Of a stretch of 64,000 nucleotides of DNA, positions 22,158-31,219 are shown in pieces. The stretch is from Marinobacter excellens HL-55 (GTDB lineage Bacteria; Pseudomonadota; Gammaproteobacteria; Pseudomonadales; Oleiphilaceae): contig LJZQ01000003.1 in assembly GCA_001314845.1 (NCBI GenBank), positions 76,423-140,422 on the forward strand, written 5' to 3'. Below the pieces are notes generated by a model. That model was not told the origin of the DNA, made no database searches, and worked only from the letters and a program-made list of their open reading frames with translations. Position 1 is the first letter of the stretch. Each line of letters opens with the position of its first letter. Made by a program: the position numbers and the translations under genes.

Positions 22158-23027
22158 ATGATCACCAAGCAAATACGGAAATGGCTTGTTTCCGGTTTTC
22201 TAACACTGGCTGTAGCTACCACCGCAAGCGCGCAAACGTTTGTATTCACCGCCATCCCGGATGAAGATGAAACGAAGCTGGTTGAGCGTTTTCGTGGCAT
22301 TGCCGATTATCTTTCCGAGCAGCTTGAAGTGGATGTCCGGTATATTCCGGTGAAATCCTACGCTGCCGCTATTTCGGCGTTCCGCAACAACCAGGTTCAG
22401 CTGGCCTGGTTTGGTGGCCTCTCCGGTGTGCAGGCTCGCGCACTGGTGCCAGGCTCCGAAGCACTGGCGCAGGGTATCGAAGATCAGGCGTTTTACAACT
22501 ACTTCATCGCCCATAAGAGCACCGGCCTGGAGCGTGCGGATGAACTGCCAGAAGGGGTACGGGGCAAAACCTTCACCTTCGGTTCCAAAGGCTCGACTTC
22601 GGGCCGTCTGATTCCCGAATATCACATCCGTGATCGCTTCAATGAAGCCCCGGAGACCGTATTCAGCCGAGTAGGTTTCAGTGGCAATCACACCCGCACC
22701 TTGAGACTCGTTGAGTCTGGCACCTACGATGTAGGCGCCCTCAACTACAAGGTATGGGAAAAAGAACTTGAAGACGGCAACATCAATACCGATGACGTTA
22801 AAATCATCTGGAAGACACCCGGGTTCCCGAACTATCAGTGGACCATTCGTGGTGACGTTGATGAGCGATTCGGTGAAGGCTTCAAAAACAAGGTTCGCCA
22901 GGCGCTGCTAGATCTGGACGACCCGGCCTTGCTGGAAAGCTTTCCTCGTGAAGGCTTTATCCCTGCCTCTAACGATGACTATGAGCCCATTCGCAGTGTC
23001 GCATCCGAATTGGGAATCATCGATTGA
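22158..23027 (+). CDS. PhnD-like ABC transporter substrate-binding protein, putative selenate transporter type (TIGR04553-like)
   Basis: 289 aa; signal peptide; FVFTAIPDEDETKLVERFRGIADYLSEQLEVDVRYIPVKSYAAAISAFRNNQVQLAWFGGLSGVQAR; selenium-gene neighbourhood. Confidence 0.8.
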   Translation: MITKQIRKWLVSGFLTLAVATTASAQTFVFTAIPDEDETKLVERFRGIADYLSEQLEVDVRYIPVKSYAAAISAFRNNQVQLAWFGGLSGVQARALVPGSEALAQGIEDQAFYNYFIAHKSTGLERADELPEGVRGKTFTFGSKGSTSGRLIPEYHIRDRFNEAPETVFSRVGFSGNHTRTLRLVESGTYDVGALNYKVWEKELEDGNINTDDVKIIWKTPGFPNYQWTIRGDVDERFGEGFKNKVRQALLDLDDPALLESFPREGFIPASNDDYEPIRSVASELGIID

Positions 23028-23677
23028 TGTCAGGCTTCGCCTTTAATGATCTGAGGGCAAGCTTCGGAGACAAGCGGGTTGTTGGCCCGCTGTCTCTCGA
23101 AGTCCAACAGGGCCAACATGTCGCTCTGGTCGGCAAGAGCGGTGCCGGCAAGTCGACCCTCATCAAACTGCTCTACGAACGCCTCACCCACCAGGCATCA
23201 TTGGTGCCGCAAGGGTTGGGACTGGTCAATGCACTGCCAGTGTTCCATAACGTGTTCATGGGGCAGCTCGACAAGCACCCCTTGTGGTACAACACCCTGA
23301 CACTGATCCGGCCGTTCCGTAAAGATCGGGACACTGTTGGTGCATTACTGAACAAACTCAGTATTTCAGATAAACAATGGACTCCTGCGGCGTCTCTGTC
23401 TGGTGGCCAGCGCCAGCGCGTAGCCATTGCCCGGGCACTTTACCGGAACGCTAACATCTTATTGGCAGATGAACCTATCTCGGCGCTTGACGAACCGATG
23501 GCGCATCTGGTCATGAAGGCCCTCACAGATCAATTCAGCACTAGTGTGATTGCACTGCACGATGTCGATATGGCGCTCGCCTATTGCACCCGCATCGTCG
23601 GCATTCAAGACGGGCGAATTGCCCTGGACCAGCCTGCCAGCGAGCTTCAGGCTGCTGACATCATGGCACTGTACTGA
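23027..23677 (+). CDS. ABC transporter ATP-binding protein (phosphonate/selenate-type)
   Basis: Walker A GKSGAGKST, signature LSGGQRQRVAIARAL, Walker B ILLADEP; TGATG overlap with SBP stop. Confidence 0.88.
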   Translation: MSGFAFNDLRASFGDKRVVGPLSLEVQQGQHVALVGKSGAGKSTLIKLLYERLTHQASLVPQGLGLVNALPVFHNVFMGQLDKHPLWYNTLTLIRPFRKDRDTVGALLNKLSISDKQWTPAASLSGGQRQRVAIARALYRNANILLADEPISALDEPMAHLVMKALTDQFSTSVIALHDVDMALAYCTRIVGIQDGRIALDQPASELQAADIMALY

Positions 23678-23681
23678 CATC

Positions 23682-25148
23682 ATGCTCTCCTACCCAACCG
23701 TAAGAGCCAGCCTGCTGTTTCTAGCCATTGCCGTGGCTGGATTATTTGTTGCCGACATTGCCATCACCACGGCCAATCCCTGGCGGGATCTTGGCCAGTT
23801 TTTTATTGGCGTCGCCACCCCCAACTTCTTCAGCACCGAAGGCTTGTTGACGGCCTTGTTGCGGACGGTTGCTTTTGGTTTCGTTGGTGTAGCCCTAGGC
23901 AGCTTCTTTGGTTTCTTGCTGGCGTTGGTCTACCGCCTTCTTCCGGTCCGTATTTTCTGCGCCTTTATCCGGGCCATTCACGAACTGTTCTGGGCGCTGA
24001 TCTTTCTGCAGTTTTTTGGCTTCCACCCGCTCACCGGTGTGCTCGCGATCGCCATCCCCTACGCAGGCATTTTTGCCAAGGTCTACTCGGAAATCCTCGA
24101 AGAATCGGACCCGGAACCCAGCAGACTGCTGCCTCCGGGTACCAGCGCCATTGCGTCTTTCTTGTACGCGCGCATACCCGATTGCTGGGTTCAGATCCGC
24201 ACCTACACCGCGTATCGCCTAGAGTGTGGTTTACGCTCTTCCGCCATTTTGGGCTTTGTCGGGTTGCCCACCCTCGGGTTCTACCTCGAGTCGTCTTTTT
24301 CACAAGGCATGTACTCGGATGCCGGCGCGATGCTCATTCTGTTTTACGTGCTCATCGCGACTATGCCGATCTGGGTGAGGCCCAAGCTGTTACCGGCCTA
24401 CTTGCTTGCAGCCCCCTTCTTTCTTGGTGAAGGATTCCCAATCGTCTGGGGCAATGTTGAGCGCTTCTTTACAGAGGATATCGTGCCTTCGCCACTGAGG
24501 AACGGTGAGGGTCTGGCAGGGCTTTCCAGCTGGCTCGGCGACGTGATGATCACCGAGGCCCTGCCCGGTATCTGGAACACGGTTGTGCTTACCCAAATTG
24601 CGCTGGTGGCCACGGGCCTGTTGTCACTGCTGGCGTTCCCCCTGATCTCAAAACACTTTACCGGGCCAGTCCGGCGCACGTCGGGCCATGTGTTCCTTGT
24701 TATCGCCCGCTCCACGCCCGAATACATTCTGGCGTACATTCTGCTGCAACTGTGGGGGCCTTCCATGCTGCCTGCGGTAGTGGCCTTGGCACTTCACAAC
24801 GGTGGCATTATCGGCCACCTGATCGGGCGACAGACCAACACCATCGAACTGCGGCCCGATGCCCCAGCCGGATTTACCCGCTATAGCTGGGAACTGGTGC
24901 CGAGAGTGTATCGATCCTTCCTGGCATTTCTGTTCTACCGCTGGGAAATCATCATGCGCGAAACCGCCATTCTCGGCATCCTGGGTATCTACACGCTCGG
25001 CTTTTATGTCGACAGTGCCATTCAGAACATTCAGTTTGACCGGGCGATGATCCTCATTCTGATAACCGCGTCGTTAAACATTGGCGTGGATGTACTTGGC
25101 CGCTATATTCGCCGAAAACTTGCGCTTCAAACGATGCCAACCTGCTAG
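23682..25148 (+). CDS. ABC transporter permease, tandem PhnE-like fusion
   Basis: ORF 23550-25148; start MLSYPTVRASLLFLAIAV at 23682; two repeated permease modules (VGLPTLGFYLESSFSQGMY and LGIYTLGFYVDSAIQN). Confidence 0.87.
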   Translation: MLSYPTVRASLLFLAIAVAGLFVADIAITTANPWRDLGQFFIGVATPNFFSTEGLLTALLRTVAFGFVGVALGSFFGFLLALVYRLLPVRIFCAFIRAIHELFWALIFLQFFGFHPLTGVLAIAIPYAGIFAKVYSEILEESDPEPSRLLPPGTSAIASFLYARIPDCWVQIRTYTAYRLECGLRSSAILGFVGLPTLGFYLESSFSQGMYSDAGAMLILFYVLIATMPIWVRPKLLPAYLLAAPFFLGEGFPIVWGNVERFFTEDIVPSPLRNGEGLAGLSSWLGDVMITEALPGIWNTVVLTQIALVATGLLSLLAFPLISKHFTGPVRRTSGHVFLVIARSTPEYILAYILLQLWGPSMLPAVVALALHNGGIIGHLIGRQTNTIELRPDAPAGFTRYSWELVPRVYRSFLAFLFYRWEIIMRETAILGILGIYTLGFYVDSAIQNIQFDRAMILILITASLNIGVDVLGRYIRRKLALQTMPTC

Positions 25149-25291
25149 ATCACTGCGATCACCATCACATTTCTGCGGTCTTGCAGATCGATTTTACCAT
25201 TCTGCAAGGCAGTTAGTGCCGCTTGCCCGTTACACGCTGTTACAATCTCGTCAACCGCATTCCTCAGGACGTTCTCAAGGTAGATAACCCT

Positions 25292-25894
25292 ATGATGGTC
25301 AACGGATTGGTCGCCGTCACTCAAGCCGGACTGCTATTACTGCTCGGCATGCTTGGTATTCGCATGTTTCTCCTGATTCGGCAGGACTCAGCACAACACA
25401 GTGGTGCCATGGCTGTCGGTTCGCAGAGTTTTGAGGTGCCACCTCAACGCGAGCAATGGTCGCCCACCCCTACGCCAAAGCCGCGCGCAGCCGTTTCCCG
25501 GGTATCTGACGAGACTGAGTTATTCACACGCCTGCACATACTGGCCGGGCTTCAGGAGCGGGATTGTCGTGTCAGAGGGTTGCTACTGGCAGACGCGCCG
25601 GAAACGGTTCGTACCTGTGCCGCTGTCTGGCTGTATGGCGCAGCTTGCGCCCTGAGCCCGAAATCCAGGCGGCACACAGAAGCTTTGTCGTTATTGGTTG
25701 CAAGAATTGTCAGCCGGAAAACAGGTATTCGCCAGCCAGAGGCTGTTCAGGCAATCTCAACTCTGACGTCGAGCAGCCTGTTACTGGCATGCTATCGCGC
25801 GGGACTGGAAGGTGCAGAATTCTGGCAGAGCCATCAGTATGTTCCTAACGGCTCAAGCCTTTATGAAGTGGTCACCAGCAACGCCTTTATTTAG
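25292..25894 (+). CDS. Hypothetical protein with one N-terminal TM segment
   Basis: Within ORF 25223-25894; MMVNGLVAVTQAGLLLLLGMLGIRMFLL. Confidence 0.55.
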   Translation: MMVNGLVAVTQAGLLLLLGMLGIRMFLLIRQDSAQHSGAMAVGSQSFEVPPQREQWSPTPTPKPRAAVSRVSDETELFTRLHILAGLQERDCRVRGLLLADAPETVRTCAAVWLYGAACALSPKSRRHTEALSLLVARIVSRKTGIRQPEAVQAISTLTSSSLLLACYRAGLEGAEFWQSHQYVPNGSSLYEVVTSNAFI

Positions 25895-26183
25895 CCGGTT
25901 CGAGTTCCCAACCGGTGCCAAGGGTGACGGTTTCGCGGCTGGCTTGGTCGCCTTCGGCGGTGCCAGTAATGATCGGCTTGGTAAATTCGCCATTCTCTGT
26001 GTACGTCATAGACTCAACATCCACAGAACGAACGAGCCAGACATGCCCATTGGCAGACACCCGAGCCCGGTGAGTCAGGCCAAAAACGAACCGACAATAA
26101 TCCAGCTTAAGCTGCAACAAATCCTGTTCCGCTTTACCGATCTTGCGTAATAAAACCTTTTGAACGCTGTCCCCGTAGTCCAT
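25887..26183 (-). CDS. Hypothetical protein (98 aa)
   Basis: MDYGDSVQKVLLRKIGKAEQDLLQLKLDYCRFVFGLTHRARV...; plausible soluble composition, fills gap, overlaps neighbour tail by 8 bp. Confidence 0.6.
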   Translation of the reverse strand: MDYGDSVQKVLLRKIGKAEQDLLQLKLDYCRFVFGLTHRARVSANGHVWLVRSVDVESMTYTENGEFTKPIITGTAEGDQASRETVTLGTGWELEPAK

Positions 26184-26219
26184 CGCTTAACCCTGGATAC
26201 TGAATTTTGCAGAATTTAA

Positions 26220-26669
26220 CTATTTTTGCGCCCGGAAAACCAGCATCCATGGCACATTTTTCAGTTTTTCCTGCCCATCCTGAAGGTCAATCCGCCAGAT
26301 CATATCCGCACCGGTTGTACAAACAGGAGCGGTAAACCGTGCATGATAGGACAACGACTCTTCTCTGGCTAAAGGTACCGGGTATTCCCCCATGTACATG
26401 GATTGCCCGCGCAAGACAGCCAAAAACCGGTCCGGGGCTTTGGGTACGCTTACCGCCAGTCGGTACTCCATGCCCTGTGTGCCGGTTCCCGCCTCGATCA
26501 GTTCAACGCGCCATTCACCGTCACCGGTTGTCCACTCACAGGGCGCGTCCAACAGGTTGCATTGGGGCTGATCGTCAGCTTCGGTGCCAGTTTCCATTGA
26601 ACGCGAGCCATACATCGCCAAAGCAATTGCGCCGATAACTAAACTTACCGCGACGATGGATCGTACCAT
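26220..26669 (-). CDS. Hypothetical membrane-anchored/exported protein
   Basis: ORF 26220-26720; likely start MVRSIVAVSLVIGAIALAMYG. Confidence 0.55.
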   Translation of the reverse strand: MVRSIVAVSLVIGAIALAMYGSRSMETGTEADDQPQCNLLDAPCEWTTGDGEWRVELIEAGTGTQGMEYRLAVSVPKAPDRFLAVLRGQSMYMGEYPVPLAREESLSYHARFTAPVCTTGADMIWRIDLQDGQEKLKNVPWMLVFRAQK

Positions 26670-26801
26670 ACACACCTCTGACCTTGCCGAAGTGGGCATT
26701 ATGGGGATAATTCCCGACATAGCAAAGGTTTCTAAACTGCTGCCAGCGTGAGAAAATGTCGGGCTTTCTGGTTTGAGTCACTCACAAAACAGGACACGCC
26801 C

Positions 26802-27722
26802 GTGCAACCGGACATTTCCGTAAAGCACCTGAACAAAATCTACGAAGATGGCTTTCAGGCCCTGAAAGACGTCAACCTTGAGATCTATCCGGGTGAGATC
26901 TTCGCCCTGCTCGGCCCCAATGGCGCTGGCAAAACCACACTGATTTCGATCATTTGCGGCATCGTCAACAAGAGCAATGGCGATGTGAAAGCCGCCGGGC
27001 ACGACATCATCAAAGACTACCGAAAAGCCCGACAGTCTATTGGGCTGGTGCCGCAAGAGCTGAACACCGACTCCTTCGAAACGGTCTGGAACGCAGTGTC
27101 TTTTAGCCGCGGCCTGTTCGGCAAGCCGGCCAAACCGGAACACATCGAAGCGGTGCTCAAAGACCTGTCGCTGTGGGACAAACGCGATAATCGGATCATG
27201 TCATTGTCGGGTGGCATGAAACGTCGGGTGATGATCGCAAAGGCCTTGTCGCACGAACCGCGCATCCTGTTTCTGGATGAGCCAACTGCAGGAGTTGATG
27301 TAGAACTGCGCCGGGACATGTGGGAGATGGTGCGTAAACTACGCCAGAATGGCACCACCATCATCCTGACGACCCACTACATCGAAGAAGCCGAGGAAAT
27401 GGCCGACCGAATAGGCGTGATTCGCAACGGCGAAATCATCCTGGTGGAGGACAAGGCCCAGCTGATGTCCAAACTTGGTAAAAAAGAGCTGCGATTGCAC
27501 CTGCAGCAGAAGCTGGAAAAGGTTCCCGGTGAACTGACTCGGGAGCCGGTTGAATTGTCAGGCGATGGCTACGAGCTGATCTACACCTTTGACTCCCAAC
27601 AGCAACAGGCCGGCGTTGCTCGCCTGTTAAGAACACTGGGGGATCTGGGCATCGACTACCGTGACTTGCAGACCCGGGAAAGTTCGCTGGAAGAGATATT
27701 TGTTGGGCTGGTCCATGAATAA
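26802..27722 (+). CDS. ABC-2 type transporter ATP-binding protein (YadG-like)
   Basis: [50 protein letters not shown]; likely GTG start at 26802 within ORF 26748-27722. Confidence 0.92.
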   Translation: MQPDISVKHLNKIYEDGFQALKDVNLEIYPGEIFALLGPNGAGKTTLISIICGIVNKSNGDVKAAGHDIIKDYRKARQSIGLVPQELNTDSFETVWNAVSFSRGLFGKPAKPEHIEAVLKDLSLWDKRDNRIMSLSGGMKRRVMIAKALSHEPRILFLDEPTAGVDVELRRDMWEMVRKLRQNGTTIILTTHYIEEAEEMADRIGVIRNGEIILVEDKAQLMSKLGKKELRLHLQQKLEKVPGELTREPVELSGDGYELIYTFDSQQQQAGVARLLRTLGDLGIDYRDLQTRESSLEEIFVGLVHE

Positions 27723-27755
27723 CCACCTGCTTGAACAGCATCAACGGAGAGCTCG

Positions 27756-28517
27756 ATGAATCTTTATGGTGTAAAAGCAATCTACAAGTTCGAAATGGCG
27801 CGCATGAAGCGGACCATTATGCAAAGCGTCTTGTCGCCCGTGATCTCAACCTGCCTCTATTTTGTGGTGTTTGGATCGGCCATCGGCTCTCGTATGGGCG
27901 ACATTGGCGGCATCGATTATGGTGCATACATCATTCCCGGCCTCGTGATGCTGTCACTGCTGATGCAAAGCATTTCCAATGCCTCGTTTGGCATTTACAT
28001 GCCCAAGTTCTCAGGGACCATCTACGAGGTGCTGTCGGCCCCCGTCTCCTATTTCGAAATTGTGCTCGGTTATGTCGGCGCTGCCACCACCAAGGCGGTT
28101 ATTCTGGGGCTGATCATCCTGCTGACAGCGCGCCTGTTTGTGGACTATTCGATATTGCACCCATTCTGGATGCTATCGTTTCTCATCCTTACCTCGATGA
28201 CCTTCAGCCTGTTCGGATTCATCATCGGCATCTGGGCCGATGGCTTCGAGAAACTCCAAATCGTCCCGATGATGATCGTTACCCCCCTGGTGTTTCTGGG
28301 CGGGACGTTCTATTCCATCGATATGCTGCCCGAGATCTGGCAAACCATTAGCCTTTTCAATCCGGTGGTGTACCTGATCAGCGGGTTCCGTTGGGCTTTT
28401 TACGGTGTGTCTGACGTGCATGTGGGTATCAGCGTAGGCATGACCCTGGTGTTCCTGTCACTCTGCATGACCGCTGTGTGGTGGATCTTCAAAACCGGCT
28501 ACCGACTGCGGTCATGA
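27756..28517 (+). CDS. ABC-2 type transporter permease (YadH-like)
   Basis: 253 aa, six TM segments, follows its ATPase. Confidence 0.9.
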   Translation: MNLYGVKAIYKFEMARMKRTIMQSVLSPVISTCLYFVVFGSAIGSRMGDIGGIDYGAYIIPGLVMLSLLMQSISNASFGIYMPKFSGTIYEVLSAPVSYFEIVLGYVGAATTKAVILGLIILLTARLFVDYSILHPFWMLSFLILTSMTFSLFGFIIGIWADGFEKLQIVPMMIVTPLVFLGGTFYSIDMLPEIWQTISLFNPVVYLISGFRWAFYGVSDVHVGISVGMTLVFLSLCMTAVWWIFKTGYRLRS

Positions 28518-29017
28518 AGCGTCAACCCGGGCGCTGGTTATTTGGCCTATGCTTTGCGGCATTCTTTGCGGGCTTCGGAGCAAGCGACGCAAACGGTCGA
28601 ACCACGCTGCCGATCGTAGATGCCTGCTTTGTGACGGACGACGGCATTCATAATGTTGCGTTGGAAGTCGCCAGTAAGGACAAACAGCGGCAGAGAGGCC
28701 TGATGGGCCGCGGCGAAATGGGAGATCACGCCGGGATGCTGTTTACCTATCGGCGTGAACGATCTGCAAGCCACGGATTCTGGATGTTTCAGACGCTGAT
28801 CCCACTGGACATCGCCTACATTGACAGCAACGGCAGGATTGTCAGCATTCGATCAATGGCGCCCTGCCCTTCCGCTCAGGGACGGGATTGCCCGAACTAC
28901 CCTTCCGGGCAACCATTTTCGAACGCGGTTGAAATGAACGCCGGCTATTTCGAGGACCGTGACATTAACGTCGGCGACAGGCTCCATTGGCCCGCCGACG
29001 ACACATGTCATCGCTGA
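28514..29017 (+). CDS. DUF192 domain protein, exported
   Basis: [27 protein letters not shown]...[20 protein letters not shown]; start 28514 overlaps the permease stop. Confidence 0.88.
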   Translation: MKRQPGRWLFGLCFAAFFAGFGASDANGRTTLPIVDACFVTDDGIHNVALEVASKDKQRQRGLMGRGEMGDHAGMLFTYRRERSASHGFWMFQTLIPLDIAYIDSNGRIVSIRSMAPCPSAQGRDCPNYPSGQPFSNAVEMNAGYFEDRDINVGDRLHWPADDTCHR

Positions 29018-29020
29018 GCC

Positions 29021-29812
29021 TTATTTGTCTTGCCATTCAGGATCCCGCTTCTCGAGGAACGCACAAATACCCTCCTGCGCATCCACCGACGCCACATTGC
29101 CGGCCATGACCTCTGCAGTGTAATCGTAGGCATCGGCTAAGGGCATCTCCAGCTGACGATAGAACGCAGTTTTGCCGACTTTGAGGGCATGCCCGGATTT
29201 TCCGGCTATGGTGGCTGCCATTTGATACACCGTTTCATCCAGATGCTCCGCCGCCACTACCCGATTCACCAAACCGATGCTTTCGGCCCGGGCAGCATCG
29301 ATCATCTCACCGGTCAGCAGCATTTCCATCGCATGTTTGCGGGACACGTTACGAGACAGCGCCACCATCGGCGTAGAACAGAACAATCCGATATTCACCC
29401 CCGGTGTTGCAAACCGGGCGCCCTCCTCGGCCACCGCCAGATCACAACTGGCCACCAACTGGCAGCCCGCCGCCGTGGCAACACCAGCCACCCGCGCAAT
29501 GACCGGTTTGGGGAGATTGACGATCTGCTGCATCACCTTGCTGCAGCGCTGGAACAACGCCAGCTGAAACTCTTGACAATCGAACTGGGACCGCATCTCG
29601 CGCAGGTCATGCCCTGCGCAGAACACGCGCCCGGCCGCCGCCAACACCACCACGCGGGTATCAGCGTCGTTCTCCATAGCAGTAAACACCTCTGAAAGTG
29701 CATCCAGCATCACCATCGACAAACTGTTGCGTTTATCAGGCTGACTCAGTGTCACCGTCGTTATGCCTTGTTTGGTATGTTGCTGCACCAGGTTATTAGC
29801 CGCTTGTGTCAT
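29021..29812 (-). CDS. Enoyl-CoA hydratase/isomerase family protein
   Basis: 263 aa; AAAGRVFCAGHDLREM, AAGCQLVASCDLAVAEEGARFATPGVNIGLF. Confidence 0.92.
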   Translation of the reverse strand: MTQAANNLVQQHTKQGITTVTLSQPDKRNSLSMVMLDALSEVFTAMENDADTRVVVLAAAGRVFCAGHDLREMRSQFDCQEFQLALFQRCSKVMQQIVNLPKPVIARVAGVATAAGCQLVASCDLAVAEEGARFATPGVNIGLFCSTPMVALSRNVSRKHAMEMLLTGEMIDAARAESIGLVNRVVAAEHLDETVYQMAATIAGKSGHALKVGKTAFYRQLEMPLADAYDYTAEVMAGNVASVDAQEGICAFLEKRDPEWQDK

Positions 29813-29949
29813 CGCACCTTATCTCCTTTGCTCTGTTCTAAGCAGTATCACCAAACGTTTCGTGTCTGTCGAACCGACCTTTGGAGAGTGGTTGTATTTA
29901 CAGCCATAGCCCTCACAGTTCTACCAAGCGATGCTGAAAAGGAGACTCT

Positions 29950-30147
29950 ATGCCCCGTTCTTTGCTGATCAAAATAGTGCTGTTCGTTCTAATTGTCGGC
30001 GGTGCCATCATGGAGCTCATCAAAGACGACCCTCAAGTCCCCACGGGTGATATAGACCGGGTACATCCTGTAATGCCCGTTCAGGAATCTGATTATCAGC
30101 AGGCTGGTGAAGATGCCGATAAAATGGAAGACGAGGAACAGCGTTGA
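29950..30147 (+). CDS. Small membrane protein (65 aa), unknown
   Basis: MPRSLLIKIVLFVLIVGGAIMELIKDDPQ..; one TM helix and acidic tail. Confidence 0.45.
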   Translation: MPRSLLIKIVLFVLIVGGAIMELIKDDPQVPTGDIDRVHPVMPVQESDYQQAGEDADKMEDEEQR

Positions 30148-30226
30148 GGGCAGATACTAAACAAATGCACCGCTGCAGGTTTTTGTGTTGTGGGAGCGAG
30201 AATGCGCTGGAAAGCATCTATTGAAA

Positions 30227-30313
30227 TGGTGCCCGGAGCCGGAATCGAACCGGCACGACCTTGCGGTCGAGAGATTTTAAGTCTCTTGTGTCTACCAATT
30301 TCACCATCCGGGC
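30227..30313 (-). tRNA. tRNA-Leu (anticodon TAA), CCA encoded
   Basis: Reverse strand GCCCGGATGGTGAAATTGGTAGACACAAGAGACTTAAAATCTCTCGACCGCAAGGTCGTGCCGGTTCGATTCCGGCTCCGGGCACCA; acceptor GCCCGGA/TCCGGGC; loop CTTAAAA. Confidence 0.96.
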
Positions 30314-30412
30314 ATCGGAGGGGATGTGCTTGGAGGGCGGAATTGTATAAGGCCCGTTGGCGTAACGCAATTCCGTTGCCGTTGATCCACAAAAATCCTT
30401 TGTAATCCGCGC

Positions 30413-31048
30413 CTAAACCGGCTTTGTGGCTCGGCCTTTGTATATAAAACCGGCGATTTTCGGAGCATTTGGCATGTACAGGTTATCGAGTTCTTGAATT
30501 TCAAATCCCGCGTGGCGGATCAGATCTGCGATCTGACGGTTTAGATGGCAGCCACCTGCGAGCATTTTCCAGCCCGGTGTGATGCGGTGTTGCCATTTCC
30601 GAGTGCCCTCGTGAGGGGCCTCGCCATGCTCGAGAAACAATAAATCACCGCCTGGTTTGAGCACCCTTTTCATCTGAAGCAAGGCCACGTGCCAGTCCGG
30701 GATGGTGCATAAGGTAAAGGTTAGTAAAACGGTATCCACCGAATCATCCGCAAGGGGGATCTTCTCGCCCGGCAGGTCCAGCCATTCCACCTTTATCGGT
30801 GAGCGGCTCAGGTTTGCTAACGCTTTGCGCCGCATACCCTCTGACGGTTCCAGCCCGTAAACCATTTCAACCTGATCCTGGTTATAGAATTCAAGGTTGA
30901 TACCGGAGCCCATACCCACCTCGAGTACCCGGCCTTTGGCTCTTGGCACAATCTGACTTCGCAGTTTCATCACCTGGCCCATGGAGCAGGCTTTGTCGAT
31001 GACGTGCGGGAGAATTCGGTCCTCGTAAAAGCTCATTCGGCTCACCAT
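30413..31048 (-). CDS. Class I SAM-dependent methyltransferase
   Basis: 211 aa; GRVLEVGMGSGINLEFY, LTFTLCTIPDWHVAL. Confidence 0.88.
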   Translation of the reverse strand: MVSRMSFYEDRILPHVIDKACSMGQVMKLRSQIVPRAKGRVLEVGMGSGINLEFYNQDQVEMVYGLEPSEGMRRKALANLSRSPIKVEWLDLPGEKIPLADDSVDTVLLTFTLCTIPDWHVALLQMKRVLKPGGDLLFLEHGEAPHEGTRKWQHRITPGWKMLAGGCHLNRQIADLIRHAGFEIQELDNLYMPNAPKIAGFIYKGRATKPV

Positions 31049-31219
31049 AATTGTTTTAGATTAAGGGGTGCGACAAACTGCCCTATCGTGTTTTGCTACT
31101 TTACCGGTAGCATCACACCTATCTGCCGGTGAAACAACATAACAAAAAGCCATAAGGCAGCGGCTGAACGGGCGCGTTGGCCCGTTCGTTATGACTTGTT
31201 TGAGTTACCGGAGGTATTA

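Noticed and set aside
27731-28351. 206-aa ORF overlapping the ABC permease
   Set aside because: Alternate frame of a convincing TM permease; His/Arg-rich out-of-frame composition.
30227-30313. tRNA-Leu as an integration site
   Set aside because: No integrase, direct repeat or atypical genes flank it.
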